This document shows positions 42,834 through 51,957 of a stretch of 64,000 bases of DNA, piece after piece; within the stretch, counting starts at the first letter, position 1; every line of letters begins with the position of its first letter. The notes under the pieces are model-generated. The model searched no databases. It was not told the origin of the DNA and saw only the letters and a list, made by a program, of their open reading frames with translations. A program made the translations under genes and the position numbers. Origin of the DNA: Lewinellaceae bacterium (GTDB lineage Bacteria > Bacteroidota > Bacteroidia > Chitinophagales > Saprospiraceae); NCBI GenBank assembly GCA_020636405.1, contig JACJXW010000004.1, positions 992,001-1,056,000 of the forward strand, read 5' to 3'.

Positions 42834-44594
42834 TTAATACCCTTTGCTCCAAAGGGCCATGATGAGAATAGCATCGGCGGTGCCGTCCATGGTCGGCTCG
42901 TTGGTGGAGTAATCGCCGATGTCGTCGTGGTATACTATGAAGTCATTTTGAAAATCGGCAAATTCATCGGGCTCGTTGAGCGTCAGGCCTTTCAGATAGT
43001 CGTGTATCGTCCGGAAGATCGGGCCGTCTATCAGCCCGCCAGGCGGTGTTTCCTGCAACAGCGCCCGTGGCGGCAGATGCACATCCACTGGCGTTTCGCC
43101 CAGGGCGGGAATGCCGGTAAACATACTGGTGCCCCAGGGGTTTCGGCCAAACAGCCAGTCGCGGTGCAGGATCATAGCGGCACGGTAGCGGGTGTCGCCC
43201 GTCATTCTTTCGTACAGCTCCACCTGGGTGATGAAATTGACAAGCAGGTTGTTGGAACACCACAGGAAGGGGACGCCTATGCGAAAAGCGTTGGTTTCCG
43301 CCCGATTCAGCACTTTTTCGATGTTGGCGCGGTACCAGCCGGCAAGTTGGGCTTGCATGTCCTCCGGCGCGGCCGCGTACAAGGCGAAATGCCCTACGTT
43401 CATAAAGGGGTATTTCTGATAATGCATCATAGTGTCGCGGGCCATCCACCCTTCCTCCCGGATCATTTCGGCATATCGGAGGGCATCCTGCAGGTAAGCC
43501 TCCTTCCCGGTGAGCTTGTACAGCTCGGCGGCGCCCCACTCCATGTCATCGGCCCAGGTGTCTTCATTGTAGCGGTATGGCGCCCCGTAAGAATTGCCCT
43601 GCTGGTACCCTTCCTGTTCGCGGCCCATGAGGTACAGCTCTTCGGCAGCCTTGCGGCACCTTCGGGCAAAAGGCTCATCGATGGGCGCCCAGGCCCGGGC
43701 GCCCATGGCCAGTGCGGCAGCCGACCGGCCGGCAAGGTTGGCGATCCCAGTGGCCTCGCTTTTCCATTTCCCCAACCCCTGTGGTTTGCCAGTTGCAAAA
43801 TAGGCTGCCCGGTAGGAATTTGGCCCCCAGCCGTAGTTCGCATTGTCCTGGTGGGGAAATTTAAAGCCCCGATGGTCGCGGTCATCGGCAATCTGGTGGA
43901 TCAGCCAGCCCTCTTTCGGGTGCAGCTTCAGGATCCATTCCAGGCCCCACCGGGCCTCATCCAGCACATCCGGAATGCCATTGGGGTATGGATGTCCGTA
44001 TCCGTCTACCTGGTCGATGAAGCGCTTAGGGGCCAATTCGTAGGCCAGCAGCATACGGGCCGTAGCATTCGAACTGGTGATGAGGTATTTGAGCTGGTCG
44101 CCGGCATCGTGCCAGCCGCCGCTGAAATCATAGTACGTAGAATCGGCAGCCGGAGCGAAAAAGACCCGCCCGTCCCACCGGTGGCACACTTCATCGAAGT
44201 AGGGGTTGTAGCCGCAGCGCTGCTGCCGCATAAAGGCCAGCAGGTCCTCCTGGTAATTGCCGTAAGCCTGCGGGCTGATGGTAAAACCAACAGACTTCAC
44301 CCCCTCCACTTCTATGAAATAAACCCCCTCTTTTTTACAGGATGTGAAGTCGAACCAGTATTGATGTTGGAACCGGCCCCATTTGGCTCCTTTAGCCGGC
44401 TCTGGGCTGCCGCTCACGACGGACTCACCCGACAACGCCTCTACCAGGCCGATTTTCCCCTCAATCGGTTCTTCGGATAGAATAAGGGCTACTTTGGCAT
44501 CTTCCGGAAAGTACCCGATAAGGTTGACACGGATGTGGATATTCTGAGCGAAGGCCTGATTAAGGCAGGCCAGGAAAAAGAAGAGGTATCGCAT
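42834..44594 (-). CDS. Glycoside hydrolase family 9 protein
   Basis: A 586-residue exported hydrolase. A signal peptide (MRYLFFFLACLNQAFAQ) is followed by an N-terminal Ig-like CelD_N domain (residues 18-105). The GH9 (alpha/alpha)6 domain follows, with the catalytic-base region YDFSGGWHDAGDQLKYL, then GRNPWGTSMFTGI, and the catalytic-acid region DYSTNEPTMDGTADAILIMAL at the end. Family members cut beta-1,4-glucan; one branch is exo-beta-glucosaminidases acting on chitosan oligomers. The ROK/SIS/NagX context favours the latter, but this is inference. ATG 44594 begins the signal peptide. Confidence 0.88.
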   Translation of the reverse strand: MRYLFFFLACLNQAFAQNIHIRVNLIGYFPEDAKVALILSEEPIEGKIGLVEALSGESVVSGSPEPAKGAKWGRFQHQYWFDFTSCKKEGVYFIEVEGVKSVGFTISPQAYGNYQEDLLAFMRQQRCGYNPYFDEVCHRWDGRVFFAPAADSTYYDFSGGWHDAGDQLKYLITSSNATARMLLAYELAPKRFIDQVDGYGHPYPNGIPDVLDEARWGLEWILKLHPKEGWLIHQIADDRDHRGFKFPHQDNANYGWGPNSYRAAYFATGKPQGLGKWKSEATGIANLAGRSAAALAMGARAWAPIDEPFARRCRKAAEELYLMGREQEGYQQGNSYGAPYRYNEDTWADDMEWGAAELYKLTGKEAYLQDALRYAEMIREEGWMARDTMMHYQKYPFMNVGHFALYAAAPEDMQAQLAGWYRANIEKVLNRAETNAFRIGVPFLWCSNNLLVNFITQVELYERMTGDTRYRAAMILHRDWLFGRNPWGTSMFTGIPALGETPVDVHLPPRALLQETPPGGLIDGPIFRTIHDYLKGLTLNEPDEFADFQNDFIVYHDDIGDYSTNEPTMDGTADAILIMALWSKGY

Positions 44595-44678
44595 AGGCAG
44601 ATCAGCGTTTATTTGCACTTGAATGGAATGTTTGAAATTTAGTCCTCCTGCCCCAGGCGCCAGTTGCTGCCCCCCAAC

Positions 44679-45689
44679 CTACCCTCTGGGCAAACTGAAA
44701 TCGATCTCGGTATTGTCTCCGATATTCAGGCTTTGCCGCAAACCGGTGATGGCCGTATCGTTGCCGACCACGGAGCGCTGCAGGTTGATGTCCTTGATAT
44801 GGGCAAAATTGCCGATGATGGAATCCTGGATGATGGCCCGTTTGATGCGGGCATTGTCTCCGATGGTCACATGGGGGCCGATGATGGAATCCTGGATATT
44901 GCAGTTCTTGCCGATGCTCACGGGGTGGATGAGAATAGAATTGTCGAAGGGGGGCAGGTCGGAGCTGGCATAGCCGTCGCGGTCGAGGAAGGTGGCGTTG
45001 GTATCGAGCAGCACTTCCTTTTTACCGCAGTTGAACCAGTTGTCGGCCGTCACGGTAGTGAACTTCACCCCTTTGTCGATCATGTACATGAAGGCGTCGG
45101 TGAGTGGGAATTCCCCGTTGGAGCGGATATTGTGGCTGATATTAAAATCCAGGGCTTCGATCAGGCGGGCGACGTCTTTAATCTTGTAGAAGCCTACCAT
45201 GGCCAGGTCCGATTTGGGGATCCTGGGTTTTTCCACCACTCGTTTGACGAATTTACCGCGCGGGCCGTATTCCACTACGCCGTACTCCCTTGGGTCGTTC
45301 ACCTTTTTAACGCAGAGGCAGGAGTGGGGGCTGTCCAGTACCTTTTGGAAGTCGACATCGATAATGGTATCGCCAAAGAAGATGAACAGTTCGCTGGCAT
45401 CCTTAAGCTGTTCCCGGGCGGTCCATAGGGCATGGCCGGAGCCCAGGCGCACCTCCTGGTTGACATACTCCCGGCTGATGTGCGGATATTCGGTATCGAC
45501 GTAATTTTTGATCTTCTCGCCCAGATAACCAATGACAAAAACAAACTCCCGAATGCCCAGTTCAATGAGCTGGTCGAGGATAAAAGAGATGATGGGCTTG
45601 CCGGCAACAGGGATCAGCGGTTTCGGCTGCGTGTATGTCAGTGGGCGAAGCCGGGTACCTGCTCCGGCAACGGGAATGATCGCTTTCAT
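44679..45689 (-). CDS. Sugar-1-phosphate nucleotidyltransferase
   Basis: A 336-residue protein. The N-terminal Rossmann-like domain opens MKAIIPVAGAGTRLRPLTYTQPKPLIPVAGKP, the nucleotide- and sugar-phosphate-binding signature, and has FFGDTIIDVD (metal Asp). Residues 245-336 form a left-handed beta-helix with hexapeptide-like turns (GKNCNIQDSIIGPHVTIGDNARI...). It resembles glucose-1-phosphate thymidylyl- or uridylyltransferases and GlmU-like proteins. It could activate a sugar from the GH9/NagX pathway or serve envelope synthesis. ATG 45689 begins the first strand; the upstream frame is not protein-like. The gap to GH9 is 84 bases. Confidence 0.87.
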   Translation of the reverse strand: MKAIIPVAGAGTRLRPLTYTQPKPLIPVAGKPIISFILDQLIELGIREFVFVIGYLGEKIKNYVDTEYPHISREYVNQEVRLGSGHALWTAREQLKDASELFIFFGDTIIDVDFQKVLDSPHSCLCVKKVNDPREYGVVEYGPRGKFVKRVVEKPRIPKSDLAMVGFYKIKDVARLIEALDFNISHNIRSNGEFPLTDAFMYMIDKGVKFTTVTADNWFNCGKKEVLLDTNATFLDRDGYASSDLPPFDNSILIHPVSIGKNCNIQDSIIGPHVTIGDNARIKRAIIQDSIIGNFAHIKDINLQRSVVGNDTAITGLRQSLNIGDNTEIDFSLPRG

Positions 45690-46013
45690 AATATTGTGGA
45701 ATTGAACATTATCAAAAAACACGTTGTCCGTTTCTTCGGTGCGGTAAGCCTGAGGCCCTGAACGAACTTCCGGGAAACAAGGCGGATCAAAAGGATCACA
45801 GTCGACAACGTATTCTTTGATCCTAATTGAGATTGAAGTTATACTGTTTCCGAGAAAAAACAATTTATTTCCGAAGATCATTTCATCATAGTGTCTATTA
45901 TACACTTTTTTCATGGAATTTGGCCGGTGGGGTTCCCTGCGCGAGGCTGCAGCTCCAATAAAAAAAGCCCCGCCTGAAAAGGCGAGGCTCCGGAGATGCC
46001 GGCATGAACCTGT
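45690..46013. other. 324-base intergenic region between two minus-strand operons
   Basis: The left part is the upstream region of the nucleotidyltransferase gene and the right end (45958-45989) holds the terminator of the RND operon. Nothing else is recognisable; a frame extending the nucleotidyltransferase N-terminally to 45914 is not protein-like. Confidence 0.55.
45966..45989 (-). terminator. Rho-independent terminator of the second RND operon
   Basis: On the minus strand AGCCTCGCC, a 6-base loop and GGCGGGGCT form a 9-bp stem with one mismatch, followed by a run of seven Ts. It lies 24 bases after the stop of the permease gene. Confidence 0.85.
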
Positions 46014-49000
46014 TTATGCTTCAGCGGCTTTAGCGGTTTCCTTGGTGAAGAGGATGTATAGAATTGGGACGAGCAGCAACACAAAAGTGGTGGAGGTCAG
46101 CAGGCCCCCAATGATCGTCCAGCCCATTGGCGCCCAGAGGGATCCCCCCATCAGGGTGAGGGGCAGCAGGCCGAGGATGGTCGTAAGCGTGGTCATTACG
46201 ATGGGAATGAAGCGGACCTCGCCGGCTTGCTGGGCGGCTTCCAGCACGCTGGCTCCTTCGCGGCGCATTTCATTGGCAAAGTCGACCAGCACGATAGAGT
46301 TGTTGATGGCGATGCCGATCAGGCTGGTCAGCCCAATAAATGCAGTAAAGGAGAAGTTGATCCCGGTGGCAAGGAGCGCCAGGATGGAGCCGATGATGGC
46401 CAGCGGCAGCGCCGAGAAAATGATGAGCGGCTGGCTGAATGACCGGAATTGAATGACCAGGACGCCCAGGATCAGCAACAGGGCCATAAGCGAAGCGATA
46501 CCCATGCCGCCAAATGATTCGTTGCGGCTCTCCAGGTCGCCTTTGTAAACGTAAGAATAGCCGTCCTCCCAATCCATCTGCTGCAGCTGAAGATCAATAC
46601 CGTTGACCACTTCATCCAGCGTATATCCTTTTTTCAGGTCGGCCAGGATGGTTGCCGTCCGTTCGCTGTTCAGGTGAGTGATCCGGCTGGGAGCCTCGGC
46701 AAATTCCACATTCGTCAGGTGTTTCAGTGGAATGAAACGCCCGGATACGGACTGCACGCTGATCTTATCAAAGTCCTCCAGCCGGAACTGCTGCTCGTAA
46801 TCAAAGCGCATCACGATATTGTAATCTTCCCCTTCCGTGTCCCTGTACTTGCCGATTGCCGTGCCGTTTACGAAGCTCCGGATCGTTTTATCCACTACGT
46901 GGATCGGCACTCCCAGCATCATCGCTTTATCCCGGTTGACCCGGAAGAAGATATCGGTACTGTTGTTCCGGATGGGGTTGTCCACATTGACCGTTCCTTC
47001 GGTAGAGCGGACGATATCCTCCACTTCCCGGGCATAGGACTGCAGTTTTTCCAGGGCCGGCCCTTTGATCTTTATAGCTACCGGGGCTTCGGTGGGCGGC
47101 CCCTGTACAAATTCGCGAACGTCGATCCGGGCGTTGGGATAGGACTGGAAGGTTTCCCGAAGTTGGTCCAGTAATTCGTAAAAACGGGCGACATCATAAT
47201 CTTTGAGGACCACCAGCACCTCGCCAAAGGTATTGGAATAGTTCTCGGAGGCCACGTTGTAATAGATACGCGGGTTTCCGTGGCCCACGTTGGCGGCATA
47301 GTACTTGATGTCCGGGACGGTATCGAGAACGGCCTCAACATAGCGGACGGCTTTATCGGTGGCGTCCAGGTTGTTGCCATTCGGCAATTGCACGGTTATG
47401 CGGAACTGCGGTTTTTCCGCTTTAGGGAAAAAGGCCACGCCCACCAGAGGGAAGAGTGCCAGGGCGCCTACCAGGCTGAGTGAGGCCAGGGAAATTGTCA
47501 GCGCCTTGTGGTCCAGCGCCCACTGCAGCGAGCGGCGATACGGGCCTTTCACAAAGCGCTGAAGGCTTCGGAACAATGGCGTGGTTTTCCGGCTGTCGCC
47601 GTTCTTGCCTTCTTTCAGAAAACGGCTCGCCAGGAAGGGCGTAAGGGTCACCGCGACAATGAAGGAGGCTGCCAGGGTAGCGATCACTGTGGTTGGCAGG
47701 GCCTTGATGAAGGCGCCGGTAGTGTCCGGCATCATGACGATGGGAATGAAGGCCAGTATGGTGGTCAGGGTTGCGCTGGCAATAGGGGCGATCAGCTGTT
47801 GGGTGCCTTTGATGGCCGCCTGCTCCCGAGAATAGCCCTGGCTGAGGAATCGCTCGATGTTCTCGAGGATGGCAATGGAGTTATCGACCAGCAGGCCCAA
47901 CGCGACCACCAGCCCGGCGATCGACATTTGCTGCAGGGCAAAACCAAACTGGTCGACCGTCCACAATCCGATCAGGATGGAGAATGGAATGGCCAGCATG
48001 ACCAGGCTGGCGGAACGGAGGCCCAGCACCAGAAAGATGATGGCCCCTACCAGTAAGATACCCTGTATCAGGTTGCCCAGAAACCCGGCTACCCGCTCTG
48101 TCACGCCTTCCGACTGGTCGAAGATGTAAGCCAAGCGGATATCGCCGGCCAGGTTGGCCTGTCCCAGCTTTTCCTTGATCGGGCCGGTGACCGAATAGAT
48201 GTTGTACCCCTCTTTCTGCTGCACATTGAGGTAAACAGCCTGCTCGCCATTGTAGCGCGCCAGCCAGCGTTCGTCCTCAAAGTCAAAGGCAACACTGGCA
48301 ATATTTTTAAGGTAGATGATCCTGCCCTGGAAGGAGCCGACAACCGTATTGCGGATCTGCTCCAGGTTCGCATAACGGCCGGAGGTTTTGATGTTGAAAA
48401 GCTTACTGGAAACCTTGACCGCTCCGCCCGGTATGTTGGCGTTGTTGCTTTGCAGGGCGCGCTCGATATCGTCGAGCGAAATACCCATCTCACTCATCAG
48501 GACGGGGTTGAGGGCGATGCGTACCTCCTGTTCCGGGAAGGCTTCCACTTCTACCTTGCGCACCCCATCCACCCGTTCGGCCATCCGCTTCAGCCTTTCG
48601 GCCTCTGATTTGAGCAGGGCGTAATCCGCCGTTTCCGAGATCAGGCCGATCTGCATGATCGTGACAGTGTTGGTAGACATCTTCTTCACGTCGAGCTGGT
48701 AAAGCCCTTCCGGCATCTCGTTGCGCGACTGGTTGACCTGGCGTTGCACTTCGTCGAACTTCTTATCGGAGTCTACCCCGAAGTTGAATTCCACTTCCAT
48801 GATGGCAACGCCGTCGCGGATGGTAGTTTGTATTTCCTTGAGGTCGTCCAATTCATTGATGGCCTCTTCCAGCACGTCCACCACCTGGCTCTCCACGTCT
48901 TCCGGATTGGCGCCCGGATAGACTGCGATGACCAGCACGTTGGGGATGTCCAGAGCGGGGTCTTCCCGCCGGGGCATGTTGAAAAAGGACGCCACCCCCA

Positions 49001-49070
49001 TGACGAGCAAAAAAGCAAACGCCGTCAGGGTAAATTGATAGTTCTTGATGGATAGCTGAGGGATATTCAT
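46014..49070 (-). CDS. RND-family efflux permease (second system)
   Basis: A 1018-residue inner-membrane pump. It begins with a transmembrane helix (YQFTLTAFAFLLVMGVASFFNMPRREDP), the porter motif YPGANPEDVESQVVD follows, and helix 4 carries GLLVDNSIAILENIERF: one Asp then Asn, unlike the Asp-Asp of the permease at 18390. The second half has TSLIGIAINNSIVLVDFAN. It forms a tripartite pump with the adaptor (49279-50415) and TolC protein (50445-51833) of the same operon. The frame extends to 49277 through cacgaat repeats, so ATG 49070 is used. Confidence 0.9.
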   Translation of the reverse strand: MNIPQLSIKNYQFTLTAFAFLLVMGVASFFNMPRREDPALDIPNVLVIAVYPGANPEDVESQVVDVLEEAINELDDLKEIQTTIRDGVAIMEVEFNFGVDSDKKFDEVQRQVNQSRNEMPEGLYQLDVKKMSTNTVTIMQIGLISETADYALLKSEAERLKRMAERVDGVRKVEVEAFPEQEVRIALNPVLMSEMGISLDDIERALQSNNANIPGGAVKVSSKLFNIKTSGRYANLEQIRNTVVGSFQGRIIYLKNIASVAFDFEDERWLARYNGEQAVYLNVQQKEGYNIYSVTGPIKEKLGQANLAGDIRLAYIFDQSEGVTERVAGFLGNLIQGILLVGAIIFLVLGLRSASLVMLAIPFSILIGLWTVDQFGFALQQMSIAGLVVALGLLVDNSIAILENIERFLSQGYSREQAAIKGTQQLIAPIASATLTTILAFIPIVMMPDTTGAFIKALPTTVIATLAASFIVAVTLTPFLASRFLKEGKNGDSRKTTPLFRSLQRFVKGPYRRSLQWALDHKALTISLASLSLVGALALFPLVGVAFFPKAEKPQFRITVQLPNGNNLDATDKAVRYVEAVLDTVPDIKYYAANVGHGNPRIYYNVASENYSNTFGEVLVVLKDYDVARFYELLDQLRETFQSYPNARIDVREFVQGPPTEAPVAIKIKGPALEKLQSYAREVEDIVRSTEGTVNVDNPIRNNSTDIFFRVNRDKAMMLGVPIHVVDKTIRSFVNGTAIGKYRDTEGEDYNIVMRFDYEQQFRLEDFDKISVQSVSGRFIPLKHLTNVEFAEAPSRITHLNSERTATILADLKKGYTLDEVVNGIDLQLQQMDWEDGYSYVYKGDLESRNESFGGMGIASLMALLLILGVLVIQFRSFSQPLIIFSALPLAIIGSILALLATGINFSFTAFIGLTSLIGIAINNSIVLVDFANEMRREGASVLEAAQQAGEVRFIPIVMTTLTTILGLLPLTLMGGSLWAPMGWTIIGGLLTSTTFVLLLVPILYILFTKETAKAAEA

Positions 49071-49278
49071 TTTTAGGTTCTTTTTGTGGTGCATTGTTTT
49101 TTTGTGCATTCGTACATAGGCCAGGGCACTCCGCCTCCTCCGGCAGTAGCCCCGCTTCGACGGATGGGACGAATCCACGAATCCCCGCCTCCGCCAAGGC
49201 TCCGAGTGGGCAGAGACGAATGCACGAATGCACGAATGCACGAATACACGAATGCACGAATCCACGAATCCACCCAAA
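49071..49278. repeat. Operon-internal repeats: cacgaat words and inverted palindromic unit
   Basis: The gap between adaptor and permease holds, at 49216-49270, about eight copies of gcacgaat/gaatccac. At 49178-49222 there is a palindromic unit (cgaatccccgcctccgcc...gggcagagacgaat) that is the inverse of 6671-6715 with two differences in about 44 bases. A shorter word repeat, gtgcattgtttttttgtgcattcgtac, is near 49089-49116. No gene is present. Confidence 0.7.
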
Positions 49279-50415
49279 TCACCGCTGGCTGATCATTATC
49301 GGCTGTTTGTCTTCCAGGTAGCCGACGCCGCTGATAACCACCTTGTCGGTGCTGTCCAGCCCGCGCTGGATGAGCAATTGGCCATCTTCGACTTTGAAGA
49401 TGCTGACCTGGGTTTTTACCGCTGTATCATTTTCGGCGACGAAAACTTCCCCGCGGTTGCCGTCGGCCCCGATGAGGGCGTCAATAGGTACCTGAATCAG
49501 GTTGGCGGTGCTGCTGGTGAAGATGGAAACTGAGCCGATAAAACCGGAAAGCAAGGTTTTACCTTCCGGGACAACTTCCACTTCCACTTCGTAGGTATTG
49601 GTGTAGGGGTCGGCCATGCTGGCCACCTCCCGTACTTCGCCTTTGAAAGTATGGCCGGGGTAGGCGTCGAAATGCACTTCAGCTTCATTGCCGATCCCGA
49701 CGTTGATGATGTCTTTATCGGTGAGGTTTACACGGATGACCCTGGATTTGTCCTTGGAGCCAAAGAGCAGCACCGGCATTCCCGGGCCTACCAGTTCGTT
49801 GGTTTCCGCCAGTTTCTTGAGGATGGTGCCGTTGGAAGGGGCGGTTATTTTGGAATAACGCAGGTTGAAGGACGCCACTTCGACCTGTTCGCCCTGCATG
49901 GCCAGCCCCTTTTTGGCGGCCTCCAGTTGGTTTCGGGCGTTATCGAGTTGCACTTCAGCATTCTGTAATTGTTCGAGGGTGGCTACGCTGTCCCGGTACA
50001 GGCCCTGAGCGTTCTGGTAATCCCTTTCGGCCAGGCGCAGGGCCAGTTTGGCGTTTTCCACGTTGATGGCGGCCTGTTGTTCGCCCAGGCGGGCCTGCTG
50101 GGTTTGGGCGCCGATCTCTTCCAGGGACAATTCAGCGAGCACCTGCCCCTGGCGGACGGACTGCCCTTCGCTGACAAAGATGCGCTTGATGATGCCACCG
50201 GTCTTGAAACTCAGCCTGGCTTCTTCTTCCAGGGAAAGCTTACCGCTGGCGAAGACGGCCTCTCGGTACTGAACCGGCTTCACCCCGGTGGTTTCAACCA
50301 GGCGTGCGGGCGGATGGGCAGATCCGGTTTCCTGGCTTTGGTTTTCACTACTGCAGGCGGCCAGTCCGCCGGCGAGTACGACAAACAGAGCGAACGATTT
50401 TATGGAGATGGTCAT
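49279..50415 (-). CDS. RND efflux periplasmic adaptor (second system)
   Basis: A 378-residue lipoprotein-type adaptor: signal with lipobox LAACSS (Cys at about residue 21), first lipoyl half (VFASGKLSLEEEARLSFKTGGIIKRIFVSEGQSVRQGQVLAEL), a helical hairpin with repeated NAKLALR/QNAEVQLDNAR segments, second lipoyl half (YSKITAPSNGTILKKLAETNELVGPG), barrel and membrane-proximal domains. It is preceded by the TolC gene (29-base gap) and followed by the permease. The three-gene order TolC-adaptor-permease is a standard Bacteroidota efflux operon. Confidence 0.9.
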   Translation of the reverse strand: MTISIKSFALFVVLAGGLAACSSENQSQETGSAHPPARLVETTGVKPVQYREAVFASGKLSLEEEARLSFKTGGIIKRIFVSEGQSVRQGQVLAELSLEEIGAQTQQARLGEQQAAINVENAKLALRLAERDYQNAQGLYRDSVATLEQLQNAEVQLDNARNQLEAAKKGLAMQGEQVEVASFNLRYSKITAPSNGTILKKLAETNELVGPGMPVLLFGSKDKSRVIRVNLTDKDIINVGIGNEAEVHFDAYPGHTFKGEVREVASMADPYTNTYEVEVEVVPEGKTLLSGFIGSVSIFTSSTANLIQVPIDALIGADGNRGEVFVAENDTAVKTQVSIFKVEDGQLLIQRGLDSTDKVVISGVGYLEDKQPIMISQR

Positions 50416-50444
50416 GATGGCGTGATTTATAAAGTGAGGGAATA

Positions 50445-51833
50445 TTATTCGAAACGATAACCTGCCGTTGCCCGCTCAAACTCGGCGAGCTTGGCCTGAT
50501 AGCCGTATCGGGCGATGGACAGGTTCTGTTCGGCATTGGTCAGCTGGGTGCGGGCGTTGGTGAACTCCACCAGGTTGGCCTGCCCCTGGGTGTACTTCTT
50601 ATTCATCAGGCGAAAGGCCTGTTGGGCGGCGTTCCTTTCGGCATCGGCCTTGAGGATGCGTTGCTGAGCGGCCTCCAGGCCGTAATAGGCGTTGATTACC
50701 TGCAGGCCCACCTGTTGGTGCAGTTCCGCCTTCCGGTTTTCCGTTTCCATTTTCTGTATTTTGGCTTGTTGCACTTTGGCGTTGGTGGTTCGGTCGAACA
50801 GGTTCCAGCTCATCACTACCGACCCCATAAAGAAGTCGGCATCGTCGTTGATCTCGTAGCGGGTACCCTGAATGCCGTAATCGGCCTGCAGGTTGAGCTG
50901 CGGCAGGTGGCTGCCTTTGCTGAGTTGTATCTGCCGATCCTGAGCGGCCAGATAATAATTGAGTTGCTGGAATTCTTCGCGTTGCCGGAAGGCCAGGCCG
51001 CGGGCTTCTTCCAGGCTGACGGCAGACTGAGGAAGGGCCTCGTCGGGCATCAGTTCTATTTCTTCATCGTAGTTGCGGTTGAGCAGGAAGTTGAAATAAG
51101 CTTTTGCCATTTTTTCATTCTCTACCGCTTCGGCGAGCTGTTGTTCTACGCCTTCCACTTCCGCCTGGGCGCTATAGACGACATCGAGGGTCACCTTGTG
51201 GTTGTTGTAAAGGCTTTCGCTGGTGCGCAGGTTCTCCTGGACGAGCGCCAGGGCATTTTCCAGAATGCCAACCCCCTGGCGGGCCTGAGCATAGTTGAAG
51301 TAGGCTACCTTGACCTCTTTCACAAGTTCACGGCGGTAAATGTCTACCGATACTTTATCTGCTTCGGCCAGGTTGTGCTGAATGCGCTGGTTTTGGAGGA
51401 TGGCATTGTTGAAAATGGGCATCTGCAGCCGCAACACCGTCTCTTGTTCGGTCTCGCGAAGGAAATTGATGTCCTCGTTGTTGATCATCGGGTATTCCGG
51501 TACTGTGGGGTAATCCGGGTAAGTTGAGCGGGCCAGGGTGTTGATCTGGTTCAGGTTCTGGTATACCGGGTTCATCAGGTCGCCGATGGGAATGGTGAAG
51601 GCGCGCCCGCCGCGGGCCACGGAATAACGCGCCTGAATGGACAGGCGGGGGAAGAACAGTGCCTTGGCCTCCTCCAGTGCCGCCAGGCTCTTTTCATAGG
51701 AAAGCCCTTGCCGTTGCAGTGCGATGTTGCTCTCCAGAGCGGTGCGGAGGTAGGTGTTCAGCGGCCTTTCCTGGGCGTATGCCGATGCAGTCAGGAGAAG
51801 CAGGAAAAATAACACCGGGATAATTCTATTCAT
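50445..51833 (-). CDS. TolC-family outer-membrane channel (second system)
   Basis: A 462-residue protein with a signal peptide (MNRIIPVLFFLLLLTASAYAQ) and two OEP repeats (NTYLRTALESNIALQRQGLSYEKSLAALEEAKALFFPRLSIQARYS; later SLEEARGLAFRQREEFQQLNYYLAAQDRQIQLSKGSHLPQLNLQADY). It is the first gene of its operon and should supply the outer-membrane duct for the pump. The frame extends to 51998, but the ATG at 51833 begins the signal peptide and is chosen. Confidence 0.9.
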   Translation of the reverse strand: MNRIIPVLFFLLLLTASAYAQERPLNTYLRTALESNIALQRQGLSYEKSLAALEEAKALFFPRLSIQARYSVARGGRAFTIPIGDLMNPVYQNLNQINTLARSTYPDYPTVPEYPMINNEDINFLRETEQETVLRLQMPIFNNAILQNQRIQHNLAEADKVSVDIYRRELVKEVKVAYFNYAQARQGVGILENALALVQENLRTSESLYNNHKVTLDVVYSAQAEVEGVEQQLAEAVENEKMAKAYFNFLLNRNYDEEIELMPDEALPQSAVSLEEARGLAFRQREEFQQLNYYLAAQDRQIQLSKGSHLPQLNLQADYGIQGTRYEINDDADFFMGSVVMSWNLFDRTTNAKVQQAKIQKMETENRKAELHQQVGLQVINAYYGLEAAQQRILKADAERNAAQQAFRLMNKKYTQGQANLVEFTNARTQLTNAEQNLSIARYGYQAKLAEFERATAGYRFE

Positions 51834-51957
51834 GGTGGTTGGGTTTTCTTTCCGGCAAATTTCAAGGATAATGGCGTGGTATGCCACTCTCGTGGGGTGA
51901 ATCGTTATTCTGGTGAGGTGAGTCGTGGAATGTTGGGGTTGAATGGGGGCGGTGGCA

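Noticed and set aside
42927..44480. 517-codon plus-strand frame over GH9
   Set aside because: The GH9 motifs on the minus strand are complete; the plus frame shows only typical shadow composition.
49071..49277. N-terminal extension of the RND permease
   Set aside because: The added residues translate the cacgaat repeats and the palindromic unit; the family N-terminus starts at 49070.
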